Assembly (NCBI GenBank): GCA_947036475.1
Contig: CAMQRG010000079.1
Coordinates: forward strand, 1 to 8,568
DNA: 8,568 nt
Reading direction: 5' to 3'
DNA from: an uncultured Clostridia bacterium
Lineage (GTDB): Bacteria > Bacillota > Clostridia > Lachnospirales > Anaerotignaceae
Positions 1 to 5,957 of the stretch are shown one piece after another (the first letter of the stretch is position 1; each line of letters opens with the position of its first letter). The position numbers and the translations under genes were made by a program. The notes below the pieces were generated by a model. The model saw only the letters and a list, made by a program, of their open reading frames with translations. It was not told the DNA's origin and ran no database searches.

Positions 1-1049
1 AGCTTCAATTCCTTCAAAATGCTGACGTTATGCACGCTGGCGCGGCTTACCGTAGAACCTTCCAGTTCTACAGGGTCAAACACTGCAACGGGGTTCATCA
101 GCCCTGTGCGGGAGGTGTTCCATTGTATTTCGCGCAGTGTAGTTTCTGCCATTTCGTCTGCCCATTTGAATGCAATGGAATCCTTCGGAAACTTAGAGGT
201 ACGTCCCAGACTTTCGCTGTAAGAAATGCTGTCAAACGTCAGCACAAGACCATCGGACGCAATATCATTTCCTGTGATGCGTTCCCGAAACCATTCCACA
301 GCCTCCGCGACAGTTCCGGCTGTCACCAGTTTCTGTTCGACTCCCTCAAAGCCAAGATCTTTCAGCCAGGCCATATTTTCTGCTTTGCTGTCGGAAAGCG
401 TCCTGCCTTCCGCGCTGACAAGCGTAAATGCATAAAAATGTACCTTTCGTCCTGCGGCGATTTTACTGTTAAGTTGACGCACTGTTCCGCTGCAAAGGTT
501 ACGTGGATTTTTATATTTTTCATCATCGTCCAGCGCATCATTGATACGGCGGAACTCACTGTATGGAATCACGCCTTCTCCGCGCAGAACAAGCTCGCCG
601 GAAAAGGGAATTGTAAGCGGGATATTCTGGAATACGCGGGCGTTGTGGGTTACGTCCTCGCCGACTTCGCCGTTGCCGCGTGTAACGGCCTGTTCCAATA
701 CACCGCCAAGGTATTTCAGCACGATAGTCAGTCCGTCCAGTTTCCAGGAAAGTATTCCCGTTTTATCGTCCAGAAAGCTCTCTAGTTTACCCGTTTCCTT
801 GGTTTTATCCAGTGAAAGAATCGGGCTTTCGTGCTGCACTTTTTTCAGGCTGCTCAGTACGGTATAACCGACTTTCTGCGTGGGGCTGTTGGCAAGAATC
901 GTTCCTGTCCGTTTTTCTAAAGCAGCCAGTTCGTCATACAGTCTGTCATATTCCTGATTGGACAAAATTTCCCTGTCTTCCTGATAATAGGCTCTTGCGG
1001 CGGCGTTCAGCCGCTCCGTCAGTTCTTTCATTCGCTCCATATCTGCCAT
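1..1049 (-). CDS. ligA: NAD-dependent DNA ligase LigA, N-terminal 349 residues (runs off the left edge)
   Basis: The enzyme seals single-strand nicks in duplex DNA using NAD+, in replication and repair. The minus-strand frame is open from ATG at 1049 to the window edge without a frameshift. Visible in order: the N-terminal Ia region (YYQEDREILSNQEYDRLYDEL, residues 21-41; NSPTQKVG, 54-61), the adenylation-site KLDG with the likely nucleotidyl lysine K103, TRGNGEVGEDVT (123-134), RGE (156-158), NPRNLCSG (181-188), SDGLVL (265-270), FKW (294-296) and the start of the OB fold (SRTGLMNPVAVFDPVEL, 313-329; STVSRASVHN, 332-341). The zinc finger, HhH and BRCT parts lie outside. The start is supported by AAGGAG at 1058-1063, eight bases upstream. 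Only 17 bases separate it from the pcrA stop, so the two are surely co-transcribed. Odd point: LCSGTVRQL replaces the more usual AAAGSLRQL after NPRN, a divergence I associate from memory with clostridial LigA forms. Family assignment is near certain. Confidence 0.95.
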   Translation of the reverse strand, partial: MADMERMKELTERLNAAARAYYQEDREILSNQEYDRLYDELAALEKRTGTILANSPTQKVGYTVLSSLKKVQHESPILSLDKTKETGKLESFLDDKTGILSWKLDGLTIVLKYLGGVLEQAVTRGNGEVGEDVTHNARVFQNIPLTIPFSGELVLRGEGVIPYSEFRRINDALDDDEKYKNPRNLCSGTVRQLNSKIAAGRKVHFYAFTLVSAEGRTLSDSKAENMAWLKDLGFEGVEQKLVTAGTVAEAVEWFRERITGNDIASDGLVLTFDSISYSESLGRTSKFPKDSIAFKWADEMAETTLREIQWNTSRTGLMNPVAVFDPVELEGSTVSRASVHNVSILKELK

Positions 1050-1057
1050 TTTATTCA

Positions 1058-1063
1058 CTCCTT
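1058..1063 (-). promoter_or_regulatory. Ribosome binding site of ligA
   Basis: AAGGAG on the minus strand lies eight bases before the ligA ATG, inside the 17-base gap after the pcrA stop codon. It fixes the ligA start at 1049 in preference to the internal ATG codons at residues 4 and 7. Confidence 0.8.
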
Positions 1064-1066
1064 GGC

Positions 1067-3313
1067 TTATTCGCTTACCTTAATGAGTTTGGAAAGCCTT
1101 GCCATGAATTTTTTTGTCCCCTTCGCGCCAAAGGAAATCTCGACCTCGTAATCCGCACCGCCGGGCTGTATGGAAACCACAGTCCCTACGCCGTATTTCG
1201 GTGCGCGCACTTTGTCGCCCGGCTGGTAATCGGGGGTGAAATCCTTGGGTGCGGGCATGGTTTTCTGCGCGGCAAAAACAGCTGTCGGCGCGATGGTTTT
1301 ATTCCGCCCGGGGGCAGGGGTCAGGCGCATGCTGTTGCGCATTTCGTATTTTTTCGCCATTTCGGAAACCTGCCTTGTCGGCATATCGACCAGATCGGCA
1401 GGGATTTCCTTCAAAAAGCGGGAAGGGGGATTATACTGCGTAATGCCGTGCTGCATACGGTTTTTTGCGTGGGTCAGGAAAAGTTCTTCCTTTGCGCGGG
1501 TGATGCCAACATAGCAAAGGCGGCGTTCTTCTTCAATTTCCTTTTCTCCGCCGTACATGACCGCGCGGTAGCCGGGGAAAATGCCTTCTTCCATGCCGAT
1601 GATAAACACATAGGGAAATTCCAGCCCCTTCGCGCTGTGCAGCGTCATCAGGGCAACTGCTTCCTCGCCTTCTTCGTAGCTGTCGATATCCGCAACGAGT
1701 GCAACCTCCTCCAGAAAGCCCGCCAGTGCGTCTTCCTGCTCGGGGTTAGTTTTGTCGTATTCCACTGCCTTATTCACAAATTCGTCGATGTTCTGGATAC
1801 GGCTGATGGCTTCGTCTGTCCCTTCGTCCAGCAAAAGCTGCAAATATCCTGTCCGCTTTACAACTGCGTCAATCAGTTCACCGACCTTCAGCCCGTCTGC
1901 ATCAGTTCGCAGGCTTTCAAACAGATTATAAAATTCGCGGAATTTTGCTGCGCGTGTTTTCAGCTCTGTGATTTCGTCAAGATGTTCCAATGCTTCATAA
2001 AGAGAATAACCATTCCGTTCCGCGAACGCTGCCACTTTGTCCAGAGAGGTTTCTCCGATACCTCTGCGTGGGACATTGATAATGCGCCGCAGAGCAATGG
2101 TGTCCGAAGGGTTTGCGAGCACTTTCAGGTAAGAAAGGATATCCCTGATTTCCTTCCGCTCGTAAAAACGCACGCCGCCGAACAGCCGGTAGGGGATACC
2201 GCGCTTGACAAGCTGGTCCTCTACCGCGCGGGACTGGTTATTCGTGCGGTAAAGCACAGCAAACTGGTTCCGCGTTTTGCCCTGCGCTGTCATTTCCTGT
2301 ATTTTTTCTGCCACAAAACGACATTCGTCATATTCGTTGTCTGCTTTATAGATATGCAGAATGCTGCCGCTGTCATTCTCAGTCCAGAGCGTTTTGTCCT
2401 TGCGGGTCTGATTGTTGTGGATAACGGTGTTTGCAGCTTCCAGAATTTTTTTGGTGGAACGGTAATTCTGTTCCAGCTTGATTACGACTGCGCCGGGAAA
2501 ATCCTTTTCAAAATCAAGGATATTGCTGATGTTCGCACCGCGCCAGCCGTAAATGCTCTGGTCATCGTCCCCCACAACGCAGAGATTCTGGTATTTTGCT
2601 GCCAGAAGCCGTACCAGTTCATACTGGCTGGTATTTGTATCCTGATACTCGTCTACCATAATATAGCGGAAACGCTCCTGATATTTGTCCAGCACGTCAG
2701 GGCAGCTGCGGAACAGCAGGACAGTTTTATAGATCAGGTCGTCAAAATCCAGCGCGTTGTTTTCCTTCAAGAGCTGCTGATAGATGCGATAGGTCTTGGC
2801 TACGCGGGACGCGCGCAGATCGTCTGTGTCAACGGTTTTAGCGTAATCCTCCCAGCTGACAAGTTCCTCTTTCAAACGGCTGATAGCGGCAAGCGCGCTT
2901 TTTACGGAAAAGGATTTATCCGTTGTGCTGAAATTCAGGCGTTTGAAGGCTTCGCGCATGACTTTTTCCTGATCATCGGTGTCGTAAATGGAGAACTGAT
3001 TGTCATAATCCAGATGATGTATTTCACGACGCAGTATCCGTACACAGGCTGAATGGAACGTGCTGATCCATACATCTGCCGCACCATGCCCTGTAAGTGC
3101 GTCAACGCGTTCACGCATTTCGCGGGCAGCTTTGTTTGTGAATGTAATAGCCAGAATATTCCAGGGCTTTACACCAGTTTCCAGTAAATGCGCAATACGG
3201 ACGGTCAGCGCACCGGTTTTTCCGCTGCCCGCGCCTGCCAGTATCAGCACAGGACCCTCTGTCTGCAAAACAGCCTTTTGCTGCATATCGTTCAGTTGTT
3301 CAAATCCTATCAT
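1067..3313 (-). CDS. pcrA: ATP-dependent DNA helicase PcrA (UvrD/Rep family, superfamily 1A)
   Basis: A 748-residue 3'-5' DNA helicase that unwinds DNA in nucleotide-excision and mismatch repair, strips proteins such as RecA from DNA and supports plasmid rolling-circle replication; cytoplasmic. All SF1A motifs are intact: Q-motif region LNDMQQKAV (7-15), Walker A AGAGSGKT (26-33), motif Ia TFTNKAAREM (57-66), Walker B VDEYQDT (220-226), motif III VVGDDDQSIYGWRGA (246-260), motif IV EQNYRST (281-287), motif V LMTLHSAKGLEF (555-566) and motif VI EERRLCYVGITRAK (595-608). The C-terminal part (about 696-746, YQPGDKVRAPKYGVGTV and onward) is the Tudor-like domain that in PcrA contacts RNA polymerase. 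The length is normal for the family. The start is set by AGGAG at 3322-3326, eight bases upstream. It is the first gene of an operon with ligA, an order shared with Bacillus (there pcrB-pcrA-ligA; no pcrB is seen here). No LexA-type box is seen upstream. Confidence 0.97.
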   Translation of the reverse strand: MIGFEQLNDMQQKAVLQTEGPVLILAGAGSGKTGALTVRIAHLLETGVKPWNILAITFTNKAAREMRERVDALTGHGAADVWISTFHSACVRILRREIHHLDYDNQFSIYDTDDQEKVMREAFKRLNFSTTDKSFSVKSALAAISRLKEELVSWEDYAKTVDTDDLRASRVAKTYRIYQQLLKENNALDFDDLIYKTVLLFRSCPDVLDKYQERFRYIMVDEYQDTNTSQYELVRLLAAKYQNLCVVGDDDQSIYGWRGANISNILDFEKDFPGAVVIKLEQNYRSTKKILEAANTVIHNNQTRKDKTLWTENDSGSILHIYKADNEYDECRFVAEKIQEMTAQGKTRNQFAVLYRTNNQSRAVEDQLVKRGIPYRLFGGVRFYERKEIRDILSYLKVLANPSDTIALRRIINVPRRGIGETSLDKVAAFAERNGYSLYEALEHLDEITELKTRAAKFREFYNLFESLRTDADGLKVGELIDAVVKRTGYLQLLLDEGTDEAISRIQNIDEFVNKAVEYDKTNPEQEDALAGFLEEVALVADIDSYEEGEEAVALMTLHSAKGLEFPYVFIIGMEEGIFPGYRAVMYGGEKEIEEERRLCYVGITRAKEELFLTHAKNRMQHGITQYNPPSRFLKEIPADLVDMPTRQVSEMAKKYEMRNSMRLTPAPGRNKTIAPTAVFAAQKTMPAPKDFTPDYQPGDKVRAPKYGVGTVVSIQPGGADYEVEISFGAKGTKKFMARLSKLIKVSE

Positions 3314-3321
3314 GTTTTCTA

Positions 3322-3326
3322 CTCCT
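3322..3326 (-). promoter_or_regulatory. Ribosome binding site of pcrA
   Basis: AGGAG on the minus strand, eight bases before the ATG at 3313. It supports this start, which also gives the usual family N-terminus (FEQLNDMQQKAV). Confidence 0.75.
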
Positions 3327-3402
3327 GTTCTTGTCGCTTCTTTAATATTTTTTAAGACCTTGGGACTCTGCCATATTCCCCTGCCTCGGCGTTTTCAACC
3401 GC

Positions 3403-3432
3403 ATTTTATTCAGTTGAAGCCTTGTATTTCAA
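3403..3432 (-). promoter_or_regulatory. Sigma-A-type promoter of the pcrA-ligA operon
   Basis: On the minus strand, TTGAAA (3427-3432) matches the -35 consensus in five of six bases and TAAAAT (3403-3408) matches the -10 in five of six, with an 18-base spacer. Transcription would begin near 3396, giving a leader of about 80 bases before the pcrA ATG. The element lies downstream of the yerC terminator, so pcrA-ligA should be transcribed independently of yerC. Read by eye; no transcript data. Confidence 0.6.
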
Positions 3433-3488
3433 TGAATCCGAAATAAAGTTTGGGGTCTTTTAAGGTCCTGCATGTCTTTTATTTACGC

Positions 3489-3545
3489 AAAAAAATACTA
3501 GGGAGCTTCTGTTTTTCCCCAAAAAAGAGGGCAGAGGTTCCCTAG
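3489..3545 (-). terminator. Intrinsic terminator downstream of yerC
   Basis: On the minus strand the arms CTAGGGA (from 3545 down to 3539) and TCCCTAG (3504-3498) form a 7-bp outer stem. Inside, TCTG pairs with CAGA after a small internal loop. The hairpin is followed at once by TATTTTTTT (3497-3489). Long hairpin plus U tract is the classic rho-independent form. It sits about 50 bases after the yerC stop and before the pcrA promoter, separating the two transcription units. The intergenic stretch 3314-3592 otherwise holds the pcrA promoter and leader and a small hairpin at 3561-3575. Confidence 0.75.
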
Positions 3546-3560
3546 CGGCAAATCCACGCA

Positions 3561-3575
3561 AGCCGTTATACGGCT
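3561..3575. repeat. Small perfect inverted repeat (AGCCGT-TAT-ACGGCT)
   Basis: Six-base arms AGCCGT and ACGGCT around a three-base loop, 18 bases past the yerC stop. It is not followed by a T run on the minus strand. It may be a minor 3'-end stem next to the main terminator; no function is claimed. Confidence 0.35.
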
Positions 3576-3592
3576 ATTTCGTCTGCGGTGAG

Positions 3593-3916
3593 TCACCTTT
3601 CTCCGGTTTCCGTATTCTTCTGTTCCTGCTGTGCCTTTACGCGCTCAATCGCCAGCTTGTACCCATCTGTGCCATAATGCAGACAGCGGTTGACGCGGCT
3701 GATGGTTGCTGTAGACGCACCTGTTTTTTCTGCAATTTCCACATAAGTACACTTCGCGTCCAGCATGGCGGCAACCTCCATACGCTGCGCGATGGCCTGT
3801 ATTTCGTTGACTGTGCATAAATCTTCGAACAGCAAATAGCACTCGTCAATGGTTTCCATGCTGAGGATAGCCCGAAACAGCTTATCCGTCAAGTCGCTCC
3901 TGATTTTTTTATTCAT
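3593..3916 (-). CDS. yerC: YerC/YecD-type TrpR-family DNA-binding protein
   Basis: A 107-residue cytoplasmic helix-turn-helix protein of the TrpR superfamily, YerC branch. The core is family-typical: ILSMETIDECYLLFEDLCTVNEIQAIAQRMEVAAML (17-52), then the HTH TYVEIAEKTGASTATISRVNRCL (57-79), then LHYGTDGYKLAIERV (79-93). The tail is polar (KAQQEQKNTETGER). Its regulatory target is not known to me; a role as a tryptophan repressor should not be assumed, because only the fold is shared. The start at 3916 is chosen over the in-frame ATG at 3961: AAAAGGTGG (3925-3933) sits eight bases before 3916, whereas 3961 has no SD and would add 15 residues absent from the family as I remember it. yerC neighbours pcrA-ligA in Bacillus as well, so this is conserved gene order. 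A terminator follows it. Confidence 0.88.
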   Translation of the reverse strand: MNKKIRSDLTDKLFRAILSMETIDECYLLFEDLCTVNEIQAIAQRMEVAAMLDAKCTYVEIAEKTGASTATISRVNRCLHYGTDGYKLAIERVKAQQEQKNTETGER

Positions 3917-3924
3917 ACGAACCG

Positions 3925-3933
3925 CCACCTTTT
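3925..3933 (-). promoter_or_regulatory. Ribosome binding site that decides the yerC start
   Basis: AAAAGGTGG on the minus strand, eight bases before the ATG at 3916. The alternative ATG at 3961 is preceded by CACTTTAGT with no SD. Confidence 0.7.
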
Positions 3934-3950
3934 CCCTTTGCTTCTGATCA

Positions 3951-3980
3951 TATGTTAACATACTAAAGTGTTGAAGTAAA
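3951..3980 (-). promoter_or_regulatory. Possible yerC promoter overlapping a 12-bp palindrome
   Basis: On the minus strand TTTACT (3975-3980) and TAACAT (3952-3957) are separated by 17 bases, a weak -35/-10 pair about 35 bases before the yerC start. The -10 falls inside the perfect palindrome TATGTTAACATA (3951-3962), which could be an operator. Both elements are weak, and read-through from the PHP gene upstream is equally possible. Confidence 0.35.
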
Positions 3981-3983
3981 GGG

Positions 3984-4005
3984 ATTTCCGCTTTTTTCGG
4001 GAAAT
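3984..4005 (-). terminator. Weak hairpin at the 3' end of the PHP gene
   Basis: Arms ATTTCC and GGAAAT (with a bulge allowing one more G-C pair) flank an A-rich loop and overlap the last base of the PHP stop codon. On the minus strand it is followed by CCCTTTACTTC rather than a clean U tract, so termination would be leaky at best. Confidence 0.3.
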
Positions 4006-4718
4006 TATCTGTGTTTCAAATGCTTTTGTATTTCTTCCGGACGTGTATTCAATACAAGTTCCTCGGGAAAACCGATTTTTTCCAGCAGTGCAACAGCATA
4101 GGAAACGTCGCCGATTCCGGTATAAAAATGTGCATCGCTGCCCAGCAATATGTGCCGCCCTTTTTCCATGCAGAACCGCAGGAGCTTTTCGATGTTTTCT
4201 CCACTGCCGTCGCGGAAACCGCCCGGTACTAAGGAGGCGTTATTGATTTCCAGAAGCGTCCCTGTTTCGTCTGCAACGCGGAATACTTCCGCATAGTCCA
4301 CATCATACCGCGGGTCGCCCGGGTGCCCTAAAATGTCTATATAGGGGTTTTCCATTGCCATGCAGTACGCGCGGGTATTTTCCTTCCTGCTGCCCGGTGC
4401 GATGCAGGGAGTATGCAGGCTGGCGATGGCAATATCCAGGCGGGAAAGCGTTTTTTCGTCTAAATCGACAGTACCGTTATAATCCAGAATATTCAGCTCC
4501 ACGCCGCGCAGTATCCGCACGCCGCGCAATTCCTGCGGAATGACATTCAGGTTGGCAAAATAAGCGTGGCAGGTTGTATTCTGCATGGCGGGCGCGTGGT
4601 CGGTCAGCGCAAGAAGGCGCAGCCCCTGTTCTGCTGCCCAGCGTGCATTTTCGTCCACTGTGCTGTATGCGTGTCCGCTGGCAATGGTATGGGTATGAGT
4701 ATCGGCTAAAATCTTCAT
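4005..4718 (-). CDS. PHP-domain metal-dependent phosphatase/phosphoesterase, YcdX-like
   Basis: A 237-residue cytoplasmic protein of the polymerase and histidinol phosphatase (PHP) family. These are TIM-barrel-like phosphoesterases with a trinuclear metal site, usually zinc. Metal-ligand motifs in order: DTHTHT (6-11; H8, H10), H16, TDHAP (39-43; H41), RGVELNI (71-77; E74), SLHTP (100-104; H102), GHPGDP (131-136; H132), EINNASL (157-163) and GSDAH (193-197; D195, H197). Spacing follows E. coli YcdX as I recall it, and the length is close (about 245). The substrate is unknown; histidinol phosphate is possible, but no other histidine-biosynthesis gene is present. The start at 4718 is chosen because AAGGAG (4726-4731) lies seven bases upstream and a strong promoter at 4759-4788 lies inside the longer open frame that begins at 4871. 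It is first in the minus-strand block and divergent from the ABC operon. Confidence 0.9.
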   Translation of the reverse strand: MKILADTHTHTIASGHAYSTVDENARWAAEQGLRLLALTDHAPAMQNTTCHAYFANLNVIPQELRGVRILRGVELNILDYNGTVDLDEKTLSRLDIAIASLHTPCIAPGSRKENTRAYCMAMENPYIDILGHPGDPRYDVDYAEVFRVADETGTLLEINNASLVPGGFRDGSGENIEKLLRFCMEKGRHILLGSDAHFYTGIGDVSYAVALLEKIGFPEELVLNTRPEEIQKHLKHR

Positions 4719-4725
4719 AGCTGTT

Positions 4726-4731
4726 CTCCTT
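4726..4731 (-). promoter_or_regulatory. Ribosome binding site that decides the PHP gene start
   Basis: AAGGAG on the minus strand, seven bases before ATG 4718. It supports the 237-residue form beginning MKILADTHTHT, where the metal motif is at the extreme N-terminus as is usual for the family. Confidence 0.75.
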
Positions 4732-4758
4732 ATCCTTGTTTCTATCTTCTTTGCTGAT

Positions 4759-4788
4759 AGTATACCATCTTTTTCCGGAAAAACGCAA
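4759..4788 (-). promoter_or_regulatory. Promoter of the PHP gene with extended -10
   Basis: On the minus strand TTGCGT (4783-4788) is a partial -35 and TATACT (4759-4764) a good -10, with an 18-base spacer; the -10 is preceded by TGG, giving an extended TGn element. The start of transcription would be near 4752, about 34 bases before the ATG. The spacer contains most of the palindrome TTTTTCCGGAAAAA (4770-4783). Confidence 0.6.
4770..4783. repeat. 14-bp perfect palindrome TTTTTCCGGAAAAA
   Basis: Perfectly self-complementary, lying in the spacer of the PHP promoter. It has the same T5-NNNN-A5 layout as the palindrome at 4861-4874, 91 bases away. It could be a binding site for a dimeric regulator of the divergent genes, or chance in AT-rich DNA. 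Confidence 0.45.
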
Positions 4789-4860
4789 GCGCGGCAGAAG
4801 ATTCCTTTCATTAGGAAGTGGCAGTTCCATATGCGGGGAAACGAAAAAGCGTTCTTGTGC

Positions 4861-4874
4861 TTTTTGTACAAAAA
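4861..4874. repeat. 14-bp perfect palindrome TTTTTGTACAAAAA
   Basis: Perfectly self-complementary, 29 bases upstream of the -35 of the ABC operon promoter. It shares the T5-NNNN-A5 layout with 4770-4783. The position suits an upstream regulator site, but no known operator is matched. Confidence 0.45.
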
Positions 4875-4902
4875 ACAGCGCGAAATACAGGGGAAAGTTG
4901 GC

Positions 4903-4931
4903 TTTACTTTAGCGTATTAGTGTGATATCAT
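4903..4931 (+). promoter_or_regulatory. Promoter of the ABC transporter-racemase operon
   Basis: TTTACT (4903-4908) and TATCAT (4926-4931; five of six matches to consensus) are 17 bases apart, and TGA directly before the -10 gives an extended TGn element. Transcription would begin near 4938, leaving a leader of about 60 bases that contains the hairpin at 4945-4961. It is divergent from the PHP promoter. Confidence 0.6.
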
Positions 4932-4944
4932 AATGAAGGATAAA

Positions 4945-4961
4945 GGGAGGACGTACCTCCC
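4945..4961 (+). promoter_or_regulatory. Leader hairpin of the ABC operon (GGGAGG-ACGTA-CCTCCC)
   Basis: A perfect 6-bp GC-rich stem with a five-base loop just after the predicted transcription start. No T run follows, so it is not a terminator. Its 5' arm is SD-like and precedes an in-frame ATG at 4963, which the stem would mask. It may protect the 5' end of the mRNA or prevent initiation at the upstream ATG. Confidence 0.45.
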
Positions 4962-4998
4962 AATGACAAAAATCAAAGAAAGAAAAGGGGACGGAAAA

Positions 4999-5829
4999 AT
5001 GAAAAAATATCTGGCTTTATTTTTAACAATGGCAATGAGCGTAACGATGCTGGCAGGCTGCGGCGGCGGAGAACAGCCCGCGCAGGATAATGCGGAAACT
5101 CCTACAGACAGTGCAGAACGCACGACATTTACAATCGGCTTTGACGCGGAATACCCTCCTTATGGCTACCGCACAGACGCCGGCGATTATGTAGGCTTTG
5201 ATATTGACTTGGCGCAGGAGGTTTGTGACCGCCGCGGCTGGGAACTTGTGAAACAGCCTATCGACTGGAACACAAAAGATATGGAACTGAACAGCGGCTC
5301 CATCGACTGTATCTGGAACGGCTTCACCATGACAGGACGTGAGGATTCTTATACATTCTCCGAGCCTTATGTAGACAACAGCATTGTTTTTGTCGTTCTG
5401 GCGGATTCCGATATCCAGACAGCGGCTGACCTTGCGGGCAAGGTTGTTGTAACGCAGGCGGATTCCTCTGCGCTTTCCGCGTTGGAATCTGAGGATAATG
5501 CGGAGCTGACAGCTTCCTTTGCGACACTGGAACAGATTGCGGATTATAATTCCGCATTCATGAATCTGGAAGCTGGCGTTGATGACGCAATTGCGGTTGA
5601 CATTGGTGTAGCGCAGTATCAGCTGCAGTCCAGAGGCGACAAATTCCGTATGCTGGAAGAGCCGCTTTCCACAGAACAGTATGCAATCGGCTTCAAGCAG
5701 GGCAATACAGAACTGCGTGACCAGGTGCAGGAAACACTGGACGAAATGCTTGCTGATGGTACATTTGACGAAATCGTTGCAAATTACACAGATTATAACC
5801 TTGACCAGATGGTTTGCTTAGGCAAATAA
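4999..5829 (+). CDS. Amino-acid ABC transporter substrate-binding lipoprotein (family 3)
   Basis: A 276-residue extracellular, membrane-anchored receptor that captures a polar amino acid and delivers it to the permease encoded next. The signal peptide MKKYLALFLTMAMSVTMLAGC ends in a lipobox with the acylated cysteine C21, followed by an acidic linker (about 22-41). The SBP_bac_3 fold is clear: FTIGFDAEYPPYGY (44-57), DYVGFDIDLAQEVCDRRG (63-80), SIDCIWNGFTMTGREDSYTFSEPY (101-124) with R114 at the usual carboxylate-binding position, TAADLAGKVVVTQADSSA (141-158) and DAIAVDIG (196-203) with D201 likely binding the amino group. The ligand cannot be read from sequence. The start is 4999 because AAGGGG (4985-4990) lies eight bases upstream; in-frame ATGs at 4933 and 4963 would add a long charged leader. 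It is first gene of the operon; a hairpin after the stop likely favours its expression over the membrane components. Confidence 0.93.
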   Translation: MKKYLALFLTMAMSVTMLAGCGGGEQPAQDNAETPTDSAERTTFTIGFDAEYPPYGYRTDAGDYVGFDIDLAQEVCDRRGWELVKQPIDWNTKDMELNSGSIDCIWNGFTMTGREDSYTFSEPYVDNSIVFVVLADSDIQTAADLAGKVVVTQADSSALSALESEDNAELTASFATLEQIADYNSAFMNLEAGVDDAIAVDIGVAQYQLQSRGDKFRMLEEPLSTEQYAIGFKQGNTELRDQVQETLDEMLADGTFDEIVANYTDYNLDQMVCLGK

Positions 5830-5841
5830 TCTGATGATACA

Positions 5842-5896
5842 GGCGGCGGAACGATAACGCCAGGACGGCGGAAACCATATGTTTCCGCCGCCTTTT
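5842..5896 (+). terminator. Intercistronic hairpin and partial terminator after the binding-protein gene
   Basis: CGGCGGAAAC (5866-5875) and GTTTCCGCCG (5881-5890) form a perfect 10-bp stem with loop CATAT, followed two bases later by TTTT (5893-5896). A second upstream arm, GGCGGCGGAA (5842-5851), can pair with the same 3' arm (5883-5892) instead. The short T run suggests incomplete termination or a stable 3' end for the first cistron, which would explain excess binding protein over permease and ATPase. The 128-base gap 5830-5957 otherwise holds only the permease SD; no second promoter is seen. Confidence 0.65.
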
Positions 5897-5942
5897 CTGC
5901 GTTTCAGAGCCGGGCAGAGAGAACACAGGCAGAAGAAAGGTT

Positions 5943-5949
5943 AGGGTGG
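5943..5949 (+). promoter_or_regulatory. Ribosome binding site that decides the permease start
   Basis: AGGGTGG, eight bases before ATG 5958. The in-frame GTG at 5946 lies inside this element and has only AAAGG five bases ahead of it, so it is the weaker choice. Confidence 0.6.
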
Positions 5950-5957
5950 GATTCTAT

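Noticed and set aside
30..785. Open plus-strand frame of 251 codons antisense to ligA
   Set aside because: The minus strand carries an intact LigA adenylation domain with all core motifs across the same bases.
812..3052. Open plus-strand frame of 746 codons antisense to pcrA
   Set aside because: The opposite strand encodes every SF1A helicase motif in one uninterrupted frame with a good SD. The antisense product is Cys/Phe/His-rich, without recognisable domains or an SD, and is a by-product of pcrA codon use.
3314..3592. LexA/SOS box or riboswitch upstream of pcrA
   Set aside because: No GAAC-N4-GTTC-type site and no known riboswitch core is visible; a plain promoter and an 80-base leader explain the region.
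4719..4871. N-terminal extension of the PHP protein to the ATG at 4871
   Set aside because: The extra 51 codons contain the promoter and SD of the shorter form and have no family similarity.
4872..4998. T-box or other amino-acid-sensing leader for the ABC operon
   Set aside because: The leader after the predicted start is only about 60 bases, with one short hairpin and no T-box sequence or terminator.
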